A stretch of DNA of 48,888 nucleotides, taken from the NCBI GenBank assembly GCA_015065645.1, contig SVPW01000014.1, forward strand, positions 1-48,888, given 5' to 3'. This stretch comes from Oscillospiraceae bacterium (GTDB lineage: Bacteria; Bacillota; Clostridia; Oscillospirales; Acutalibacteraceae). This document shows, piece after piece, positions 28,001 through 35,345 of this stretch. Within the stretch, counting starts at the first letter, position 1, and every line of letters starts with the position of its first letter. A program made the position numbers and the translations under genes. The notes under the pieces were generated by a model. The model did not search any database. It saw nothing but the letters and a program-made list of their open reading frames with translations, and had not been told where the DNA came from.

Positions 28001-30850
28001 CATGTTGAGATATATAATCCTAACGATAGAAACTTTGTTGCAGGCGAAAAGCTTTCAAGCTTTAAACCTTTAATAAATTCTGTTTATAAGATTGATTTTG
28101 ACTTTAGAGTAAAAGCCTCCACAAACAGCAATATATCCTTTAATATAAGAGGTAAAAAGGATGGCAAGTTCAGTGATATTTTAGGCACTGCTGTTGTTTT
28201 GGAAAGCGGTGACCCCAATTACAGCAGTTATGTATGGGATAATGCACAGGTTTATGTTTATACCCAAGGTGTAGAATATGATGCTTTAGCTTTAACCATA
28301 GAATCCGATGGTAACAGCAATGCAAATCTTTGGCCTTATATCGATAATATCAATGTTGAGCTTGTTGATGATTATAGCAGCGGTGTAATTAACAGCATTG
28401 CTCCTGCTACCAACAATAAGAATGGTATAATGGCTATTAAAAATGGTAAATGGTTTGAGATTGCCGAAAACGATTATGCTAAGGTGAAATTTAATCTTAA
28501 TACTGCTACTGCTATAGAAGGCAGCCGTGTGGTTGCAAATATTATCGGCGATAACGGTAAGGCTTCTGAGGTAACATTATTTGATTTCTCAAATGAGTCC
28601 GGAGAGAGAACCTATACCACAACTTTTAAGGCGCCTATAACTGGTAAGGTTGTAATCTCAATTTTCAAAAATGATGATATAACAGTTAATCAAGAGGTTG
28701 TTGTTTCTGATATAATCATTGATGAACATACTCCTTCTATTTTGAAGGGTGATGCAAATCTTGACGGTAAGATTAATGTTAAAGATTTGGTAGCATTAAA
28801 GAAATCGATTGCATATAACTATGCTGTTGGTGGAGATTATCTTATAAATGCTGATTTGAATAAAGATGGAACTATTGGTGCAGATGACACTATAGTTAAC
28901 CGCAAGCAGATTTTAGGTATCATTGAAGAAACTTCGGAGTTATTGATTGATGCAAATTACACCTTTGCTAATGATGTAGCAGGTTCTGCTGAGGGAACAA
29001 TAACTCTTACATCTTCCGAAACAACCGATAATCTTGTTGAAATTTATTGGGGTGCAAACGATAAGTCACTTGATACTTATTATTTTATAGGTTCGGCCGT
29101 GATTAAAGCAGGTCAAAGTGTTGATTTTGCAATGGCTTCACATCTTGCAATACCTGAGGGTGCAACACAGATTATCATAAATGACGGTATTGCAACAAAA
29201 TCATTTGATTTTGATAAGCGTTACAGCGCTTCCTTTGTTCCTGATAAAATCGGACTTGTTAAGGATTATACAGTAAACCAAAATGTTGCAAATGTTAAGG
29301 TTGTTTATCCGTCATCTTTGATAAGCTCGGTTTATGTTAAAGGTATTTCTGAAACTTATGATATGATTTGCGAGTTCAGAAATGCGCTTTCTGATGTTTT
29401 GGGCGCAGATGTAGAATTAGTTAGCGATGCATACAGCTTGGATGGAAATCAGAATTACATCGTAGTAGGCAACACAAAATTTGCTGAATCTACAACAATT
29501 CTGGATAGCATAAAGAATGCAAGAACCGATTATTATGGCGATTTTGCTATCAAAGCCACAGGCAGACAAATTTATATCAATGCAGATAATAATTATGCTT
29601 TACAATTTGCGTTTGATTATTTCTTAAATACCTACTGTGCAAACGGTGTTACAGATATTGCTAATGATATAAACTATTTATCATCTAACACCCTTAAAAC
29701 TATTACACTTGCTGATGTAGATATTAACGAATACAGAATCGTATATCCCGAAACTGCTACTGTTTTAGAGGTTGATGCTGCAGAATATCTTGCTGCTAAT
29801 ATCGTTAAAGCAACAGGAAAAGCTCCCATGACTATCGTTAACGATTCTTCTGCTTCAGAAGGCTATGAAATTTTAATTGGTCATACAAACCGTACTGATG
29901 GAGCTGATTATGCAGCTACCGCAGAAGCAACAGTAGATAACAGCTATACAATAACTGTAGAGGAAAACAGAACTATCATTACAGGCGGAACAAACTCTGC
30001 AATTAATGCCGGTGTTATTGATTTCACAGGTAAGCTTTTAACAGGTTCATGCGCTGTAGGTACATACGAAGGTGTATATGACGGAAGCTTTTCTCTTACA
30101 AACGGTTTCAAGCTTACTTGGTCTGATGAATTTAACAGTACAGCTTTAAGCGCCACATGGAAATTATTGGAATTGAATTACGAAACCGCAGCCGGTGGTA
30201 AAGTTGTATGGGATAATAGTGCTGCTGTAGTTGAAAATGGTGCATTAAAGGCTACTGTTAGTAAAATTGGCGGAACAAATGATTGTACAGGTATTTCTCT
30301 TGATACCGCAAGCAATAAGCTTATAAAATATGGATATTTTGAAGCAAGAATTAAATCATTTGATGAAGCCGGTTATATGAACGGTTTCTGGGGAAGCACC
30401 ATAGGCGAAAAGGCTAACTTTATAGATGGCAAAGCCGGTACATATTACGGTGAGTTTGATATTCTTGAAATGTATTCAACTCCTAATGAGATAAGACCTA
30501 ATCTGCATAACCATTGTGTGGGTGAGGCAACTTCTAAAAATTATCTCCAGGGAGAAGATTCGATAACATTAATCAAACCGTATACCACAGTTAAAGATAT
30601 GGGCTCTAAGTTCCACAACTTTGCTATGGAATGGACGGATGATTATATCTATTTCTATCTTGATGGTGTTAAATACTATTCATTTGATTGCACAGCGCTT
30701 TCAGAATATGAAGTATTTGATATGGTAACAAGAATCAGATTAACATTCAGCGCCGGAAAATATGTTACACCTACTGCAGATTCCGATGAGGCATTTGTTG
30801 ACTGGGTAAGAGTATGGCAAAAAGATGAAGCAGGATATGTTGTTAAATAA
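25085..30850 (+). CDS. Giant secreted GH16 enzyme with binding modules and internal dockerin
   Basis: This protein of about 1921 residues has a signal peptide ending GIFASA. Five beta-sandwich binding modules begin near 39, 216, 411, 661 and 916. The third and fourth are followed by InlB-like repeats that include 'VTDVYAKW'. A further beta-sandwich (about 1100-1220) precedes a type I dockerin (about 1221-1281) with two intact calcium loops, DANLDGKINVKD and DLNKDGTIGADD. Next come an Ig-like domain, two alpha/beta domains (about 1403-1670) and GH16 (about 1670-1921), with GEFDILEM (Glu1790, Asp1792, Glu1795). It should bind a beta-glucan-like polymer and cut it outside the cell. The dockerin implies docking to a cohesin not seen here. 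It has no C-terminal anchor. The ATG at 25085 has AAAGGTG 6 nt upstream; the GTG at 25076 is part of that site. Confidence 0.88.
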   Translation: MKKICSLLLSVALIVTMVFCPAAGIFASAETDNTTQENVVIENTFDEADWNPQPNSNLLKEEISDGSNGNALRFNMITSSSATTGNAIRHYKIFDPKKIDGGYIDYKPSSNTTYKLTFRYRTRSLTSNNIFISVRSVANGTVGDVLSRAVTIKKSLKLTTNSDYKWDTAIAYFTTPETALQALAISVEWNGAADSTGAFNVALDDVKLETAPANFVLVNTFEEDDVNVDTINLGTDTTVYKNDSIDLTQSLYNNTSVVNASTLRTNSALGFRATRVSSNTKKVHFEIYDYAKGKDDNGKLQSFVPEVGSNYKITFDYKVARSTSTNISYTVRPVTVAEDGTRTLGDAIATAVSVPKNDTYHPTPAIWQSASVNVSVTTACDGLAITAESGSNVGTYTFFDNVVVHKYDENVIINDYEETILGRGKNADTMASTKITGANLFHLGTKSGATPNTTRILQFERITGQTAIAEGNYTYAEIYNPYDVNFAGFTPKADTYYKLSFDYKVKRNSSGAINFNVRGKTDSGLGDIIATAATVASDDAAFADYAWGYASILINTAGKNYDTFAISIETEAANNAALYPYLDNIMLEELSAEGEVSFNIHHSTGETEKYTATNLTDLSTITLAKLGYFFKGLYLDAEYTVPAVGIAYGVTDVYALWEDVRITENTYEEAGITKDRLQANNVFHFGTKTNATPNTSTIVQFYPIAGQNYIAENNYTYIEIYDPRAHDFATAEKIPSFKPITDSHYKITFDYKVVKTQYGDIFFNIRGREGEALGDVIATAATIARNNSSFDEYTWGKAAAYINTEGKNYDALAISIEATTNDITKGYPYIDNIKVEKVEDTEGTTRFAVHHNSAIYDKSRDILTLNNLALFSEITFADTQTAQFEGLYFDSDYTSPATGIVYGVTDVYAKWKDISKFVNSYDMYGITSKDQLTGEGITFWGKRENELAPNQTNVIQFNNVYGQNNINKDSIVHVEIYNPNDRNFVAGEKLSSFKPLINSVYKIDFDFRVKASTNSNISFNIRGKKDGKFSDILGTAVVLESGDPNYSSYVWDNAQVYVYTQGVEYDALALTIESDGNSNANLWPYIDNINVELVDDYSSGVINSIAPATNNKNGIMAIKNGKWFEIAENDYAKVKFNLNTATAIEGSRVVANIIGDNGKASEVTLFDFSNESGERTYTTTFKAPITGKVVISIFKNDDITVNQEVVVSDIIIDEHTPSILKGDANLDGKINVKDLVALKKSIAYNYAVGGDYLINADLNKDGTIGADDTIVNRKQILGIIEETSELLIDANYTFANDVAGSAEGTITLTSSETTDNLVEIYWGANDKSLDTYYFIGSAVIKAGQSVDFAMASHLAIPEGATQIIINDGIATKSFDFDKRYSASFVPDKIGLVKDYTVNQNVANVKVVYPSSLISSVYVKGISETYDMICEFRNALSDVLGADVELVSDAYSLDGNQNYIVVGNTKFAESTTILDSIKNARTDYYGDFAIKATGRQIYINADNNYALQFAFDYFLNTYCANGVTDIANDINYLSSNTLKTITLADVDINEYRIVYPETATVLEVDAAEYLAANIVKATGKAPMTIVNDSSASEGYEILIGHTNRTDGADYAATAEATVDNSYTITVEENRTIITGGTNSAINAGVIDFTGKLLTGSCAVGTYEGVYDGSFSLTNGFKLTWSDEFNSTALSATWKLLELNYETAAGGKVVWDNSAAVVENGALKATVSKIGGTNDCTGISLDTASNKLIKYGYFEARIKSFDEAGYMNGFWGSTIGEKANFIDGKAGTYYGEFDILEMYSTPNEIRPNLHNHCVGEATSKNYLQGEDSITLIKPYTTVKDMGSKFHNFAMEWTDDYIYFYLDGVKYYSFDCTALSEYEVFDMVTRIRLTFSAGKYVTPTADSDEAFVDWVRVWQKDEAGYVVK

Positions 30851-30888
30851 TTAATTCTGCAATATGAAAATGTTATAAATTAAGTCTA

Positions 30889-30960
30889 CCAAGGCGGTGG
30901 GAAACTGCCGTCTTGGCAGATTATCCAAGTCAATAAGTTTATTGTTGGTTTGGATAATCT
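30889..30960 (+). other. Two consecutive stem-loops before GH13
   Basis: Hairpin 1 pairs 30889-30897 with 30908-30916 (9 bp with one G-U, 10-nt loop). Hairpin 2 pairs 30918-30928 (AGATTATCCAA) with 30950-30960, 11 bp perfect, 21-nt loop. They are one base apart, and the sequence after them is TAAATTATAAAA, not a T run. They lie between the giant GH16 gene and GH13, so they could limit read-through or be a site of message processing; hairpin 2 could equally be a DNA operator. Confidence 0.6.
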
Positions 30961-30985
30961 TAAATTATAAAAAAGAGGTTATAAA

Positions 30986-32584
30986 ATGTTTGGCAAAAAG
31001 TACAATGATTTTTTAAAACTTGTGGTTTACCAGGTATATCCAAGAAGCTTTAAGGATACTAATTCAGACGGTATAGGTGATTTGCGAGGAATCATTGAAA
31101 AGCTTGACTATTTAAAAGAGCTTGGTATTAATGCAATTTGGATATGTCCATGCTTCAAAAGCCCTCAGGTTGATAACGGATATGATATTTCGGATTATTG
31201 TGATATTCAGCCTGAACTTGGCAATATGGATGATATTAAGGAGCTTATTGAAAAGGCTCATAAACTTGGAATTAAGATTTTAATGGATTTGGTAGCTAAT
31301 CATACCTCAAGTGAGCATAAATGGTTTAAGGAGTCTAAAAAATCAAAGGACAATCCATATAGCGATTACTATTATTGGTTTGATGAGCCACAGGCCACCT
31401 ATGGTTCTATTTGGGGCGGAAGCGCATGGGAATTTTGTGAAGAAAGACAACAGTATTATTTGCACCGCTATCATACTACAATGCCTGACCTCAACTGGAC
31501 AAATCCAAAGGTAAGAAAAGAAATTTATGATGTTGTTGATTTTTGGTCTGGGCTTGGTGTAGACGGCTTTAGATGTGATGTTATAACCGAAATCTCAAAA
31601 GATTTTTCAAAAAATCAAATGGGAATGGGTCCGCATATCCATGAGTATATAAATGGGCTTTTCGGCAGACCCGAGGCAGAGCATTTATTTACTGTTGGTG
31701 AATGTTGGGTATGGAGCAAGGAAGAATACTGTAAGCTTACCAAAGAGGAAAGAAAAGAGCTTTCTACAATGTTCCAGTTTGAGCATATATTATTCGGTAA
31801 GAAAAAGGGTGGATATATGCCTGAGCCTCAAAGCCTGACTGCTCTTAGGGATATTTTAATCCGCTGGCAAGAGGTTTCGTATGAAAATGATTTGCTTTAT
31901 CCTTTGTTTACAGATAATCATGATCAGCCTAGTTTTATCTCACGTGTTGGCGATTATAAAAATAAACGCTATGAGTTAGCAACCTGTATTGCCACTATGT
32001 TCTATACATTAAGGGGAATTCCGTTTCTCTTTCAGGGTCAGGAATTTGGCACAATTTCACCCCATTATGACAGTATAGATGATTTTAGAGATGTATCTGC
32101 CATAAATTATTATAATTATAATAAGGATGAATTAGGTGAAAAAACAATTTTAGAGCATCTCAATTTCGGTAGCCGTGATAATGCAAGGCGTCCCGTTGCA
32201 TGGGATGACAGTGAGTTTAATGGTTTTTCAGATGTTGCTCCTTGGATTCCGCTTAACAGTAATTATAAAGAAATTAACCTTAAAAAAGACCGTGAGAGCA
32301 AAAAATCAATATTTGAGTTTTATAAATCACTTTTAAAACTGCGTAAGGAAAATGATGAAATTATCTATGGTGAGTTAAAGGTATTATCACAGCCTGAGGA
32401 TGGATATTGGTTGTTTGAGCGTGAGCTTGGTGATAAAAAGATTGTTGTTTGTTGCAATTTTGAGAATGAAAACAAGATAACACTTCCTTATAATAGCGCC
32501 AATCTTTTGATTACAAATAATTTGGAGAGAAAAGATGCTTCTTGCGATTATTCTGCATACGAGGTAGCAATTTACAGAATATAA
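30986..32584 (+). CDS. GH13 alpha-glucosidase / oligo-1,6-glucosidase
   Basis: This 532-residue cytoplasmic enzyme opens with 'VVYQVYPRSFKDTNSDGIGDL', the standard start of the GH13 oligo-1,6-glucosidase group. Catalytic residues are Asp198 (GFRCDVI), Glu239 (VGECW) and Asp313 (TDNHDQ); region I is DLVANHTS. The residue after the nucleophile is Val, which in this family goes with alpha-1,6 rather than alpha-1,4 specificity (Thr), so isomaltose-type substrates are favoured. It leads a compact gene set; GH3 follows by 15 nt. Its presence next to beta-glycosidases suggests that the imported glycan carries alpha-linked glucose, or that the locus serves more than one polymer. Confidence 0.92.
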   Translation: MFGKKYNDFLKLVVYQVYPRSFKDTNSDGIGDLRGIIEKLDYLKELGINAIWICPCFKSPQVDNGYDISDYCDIQPELGNMDDIKELIEKAHKLGIKILMDLVANHTSSEHKWFKESKKSKDNPYSDYYYWFDEPQATYGSIWGGSAWEFCEERQQYYLHRYHTTMPDLNWTNPKVRKEIYDVVDFWSGLGVDGFRCDVITEISKDFSKNQMGMGPHIHEYINGLFGRPEAEHLFTVGECWVWSKEEYCKLTKEERKELSTMFQFEHILFGKKKGGYMPEPQSLTALRDILIRWQEVSYENDLLYPLFTDNHDQPSFISRVGDYKNKRYELATCIATMFYTLRGIPFLFQGQEFGTISPHYDSIDDFRDVSAINYYNYNKDELGEKTILEHLNFGSRDNARRPVAWDDSEFNGFSDVAPWIPLNSNYKEINLKKDRESKKSIFEFYKSLLKLRKENDEIIYGELKVLSQPEDGYWLFERELGDKKIVVCCNFENENKITLPYNSANLLITNNLERKDASCDYSAYEVAIYRI

Positions 32585-32599
32585 AGGAGAAAGGCAGTT

Positions 32600-35320
32600 A
32601 TGATTGTTGATAAAAGTACAGTAATACAGGGTAAAAAGCTTTGGGAAACGCCTGCGGGACCATTAAAAGAATTAAAGCCTATCTGTCGTAAGCTTGCGGC
32701 AGAGGGTAGCGTTATGCTGAAAAATGATGGTGTATTACCTTTGGGTAAAGGTCAAAAGGTAGCTGTTTTCGGCAGAACACAGGAAACCTATATAAAAAGC
32801 GGAACAGGTTCAGGTGGTTTGGTAAGGGTTGAAAAAGTGCCTTGTATCTTGGATTCATTGCGTGAAAACGGTGTGTTCGAAATTGATGAGGAATTAGTTA
32901 AGGTTTATAAAGATTGGATAGAAAAAAATCCTTATGATAACGGTCATGGTTGGGCAACCGAGCCTTGGTCACAGGTTGAAATGCCGCTAAGTGAAGAGCT
33001 TGTAAAATCCGCAAAGGAACGTTCCGATGCAGCTTTAATTATAATCGGAAGAACTGCCGGTGAGGATAAGGATAATTCCTATACGGAAGGAGCTTATTGC
33101 CTTTCTGCTGCTGAAACCGATATGATTAAAAAGGTTACGGCAGAATTTAAACATACTGTGGTAGTGCTGAATGTGGGCAATATTATTGATTTATCTTTTA
33201 TGGATACTTGCAATGTTTCGGCTCTTCTTTATGTTTGGCAGGGCGGTGAAGAGGGCGCAAATGCTCTTGCTGATATTTTGGGCGGTAAGATTAGCCCATG
33301 CGGCAAGCTTCCTGATACACAGGCCAAAAACGCTGATGATTATCCGTATTTTAATAATTTCGGGGATAAGAATGAAAGTGTTTATGTAGAAGATATTTAT
33401 GTTGGTTACAGATATTTTGAAACCTTTGCAAAAGAAAAGGTGCGTTATCCGTTTGGTTTTGGTCTTACGTATACTAAGTTCCAAACCGAATATAAAGCGG
33501 TAGAAGAAAATAATCAAATTAAAGTTACTGCTAAGGTTAAGAATATAGGAAACTTTGCTTCCCGTGAAGTAGTACAGGTTTATTTTGGTGCGCCCTGCGG
33601 AAAGTTAGGCACTCCTTCAAAACAGCTTGTTGCTTACAAGAAAACAAAGGTATTAAATCCAAATGAAACGCAAATTTTAGAAATTGCTTTTGATATTAAG
33701 TCAATGGCTTCTTATGATGATAGCGGTGCTACAGGTAATGAATTTTGCTATGTTTTAGAGTGTGGAGACTATAAGGTATATTGCGGTACTGATATTAGAA
33801 GCAGTGAATGTGTATTTACATATAACATCAAAGAAACTATTGTTATACAAAAGCTTGAGCAAATAATGCCTCCTGAAAAAGAGTTTGAACGATTTAAAGC
33901 TTCTTTGGATGTTGATGGTAACAGGGTATTAACCAAAGCATTGGCTCCTATTCGGAAATTTGATCTTGATAAGCGTATAGCAGAGCGTAGACCCGCTGAA
34001 ATCCCATATACAGGTGATAAAGGAATTAAACTTATAGATGTTGCAGATGGTAAAAATACTCTAAAAGAATTTATTGCTCAGTTGAGTGATAATGATTTGG
34101 CGGCTATTGTTAATGGCGAAGGCATGAACAGCCCAAAAGTAACCGTTGGCACAGGAGGCGCATTTGGCGGTGTTACCGAACCACTCTTAGATTTCGGAAT
34201 ACCGGTTTGCTGTGTTACCGATGGTCCATCAGGTATCAGAATAGGCGGGGATTTAAAGAGTACATCTCTTCCTAATGGTTATGTTTTTGCATCAAGCTTT
34301 GATGATGAGCTTGCAGAGTTGATTTTTGAGCTTGAGGGAATTGAGCTTTTTGCATACAATATTGATGCACTTTTGGGACCCGGTATGAATATACACAGGC
34401 ATCCTTTATGCGGCAGAAATTTTGAATATTTTTCAGAAGATCCGCTTCTTTCGGGTAAAATAGCAGCCGCCCAAAGCCGTGGTATTGCAAAATCGGGTTG
34501 CACAACAACAATAAAACATTTTAGTTGTAATAATCAGGAATTTGGAAGAACATCATGTAATGCAGTGGTATCGGAAAGAGCACTTAGAGAAATATATCTT
34601 AAAGGCTATGAAATAGCGGTGAAAGAGGGCAATGCAACAGCTATTATGACCTCTTACAATCCTATAAATAATTATTGGAGTGCATCGAACTATGACCTCA
34701 CAACAACTGTGCTTAGAGGTGAGTGGGGATATAAAGGCTTTGTTATGACCGATTGGTGGGCATTGTGTAACTGCAAAGACCAACCCGGAACAAAAGAAAA
34801 TCTTAAAGCTATGGTAAGAGCCCATAATGATATTTATATGGTTTGGGGTAATGTTGAAGAAAAGCCTCATAATCTTTTCAAAGGTATTGAGGAAGGATAT
34901 GTTACAAGAGGTGACCTGCAGTTCTGTGCGGAAAATTTACTTACATATATTCTTAAATCTCCAACCTTTAAAAAGTTTGTTCTCGGTGGTTGTAAAAAAC
35001 CTGATTTTGCAACTATTGATGAATCAAGTTTGGAAACGGTATCGGTTCTCGAAAATATAGTTTCGGGTAATGAATATGAATTAAATTATAACCCTGATAA
35101 AAAATGCACCTTCGTATTTGAAACAGAGGGTACATCTAACACACTTGCTCAGTATCCCGTTACCATGATAGTTGCAAATTATCCATGTATTTCATTATCG
35201 GTCAGCGGTAGCGATTCCGGTAGATTTATCAGGCAGTTCAAGCTTAGCGGAAGAAGTTATGTTTTCCGTTTTGAATTTCCCGAAAATGTTAAGGTTAAGA
35301 AATTTATTATTAAGCAGTAA
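32600..35320 (+). CDS. Domain-permuted GH3 beta-glucosidase
   Basis: This 906-residue protein has the order of GH3 domains reversed. The alpha/beta sandwich comes first (about 25-260, 'AAEGSVMLKNDGVLPLGKGQ'), then the fibronectin III-like part (about 290-410). The TIM barrel comes last (about 490-850), with 'NFEYFSEDPLLSG', IKHF and the nucleophile motif GFVMTDWWA (Asp718). The same arrangement is known for rumen beta-glucosidases from Ruminococcus albus and Butyrivibrio fibrisolvens. There is no signal peptide, so it acts on imported oligosaccharides alongside the normal-order GH3 at 22730. AAAGGAGAAAGG precedes the ATG. Confidence 0.9.
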   Translation: MIVDKSTVIQGKKLWETPAGPLKELKPICRKLAAEGSVMLKNDGVLPLGKGQKVAVFGRTQETYIKSGTGSGGLVRVEKVPCILDSLRENGVFEIDEELVKVYKDWIEKNPYDNGHGWATEPWSQVEMPLSEELVKSAKERSDAALIIIGRTAGEDKDNSYTEGAYCLSAAETDMIKKVTAEFKHTVVVLNVGNIIDLSFMDTCNVSALLYVWQGGEEGANALADILGGKISPCGKLPDTQAKNADDYPYFNNFGDKNESVYVEDIYVGYRYFETFAKEKVRYPFGFGLTYTKFQTEYKAVEENNQIKVTAKVKNIGNFASREVVQVYFGAPCGKLGTPSKQLVAYKKTKVLNPNETQILEIAFDIKSMASYDDSGATGNEFCYVLECGDYKVYCGTDIRSSECVFTYNIKETIVIQKLEQIMPPEKEFERFKASLDVDGNRVLTKALAPIRKFDLDKRIAERRPAEIPYTGDKGIKLIDVADGKNTLKEFIAQLSDNDLAAIVNGEGMNSPKVTVGTGGAFGGVTEPLLDFGIPVCCVTDGPSGIRIGGDLKSTSLPNGYVFASSFDDELAELIFELEGIELFAYNIDALLGPGMNIHRHPLCGRNFEYFSEDPLLSGKIAAAQSRGIAKSGCTTTIKHFSCNNQEFGRTSCNAVVSERALREIYLKGYEIAVKEGNATAIMTSYNPINNYWSASNYDLTTTVLRGEWGYKGFVMTDWWALCNCKDQPGTKENLKAMVRAHNDIYMVWGNVEEKPHNLFKGIEEGYVTRGDLQFCAENLLTYILKSPTFKKFVLGGCKKPDFATIDESSLETVSVLENIVSGNEYELNYNPDKKCTFVFETEGTSNTLAQYPVTMIVANYPCISLSVSGSDSGRFIRQFKLSGRSYVFRFEFPENVKVKKFIIKQ

Positions 35321-35345
35321 GTTTTTTACGGTATAGGAGTTATTT

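Noticed and set aside
2935-30850. A cohesin or scaffoldin to match the dockerin
   Set aside because: The repeated beta-sandwiches in the giant proteins look like CBM4/9-type modules plus InlB-type repeats; no cohesin pattern could be recognised, although a distant cohesin cannot be excluded by eye.
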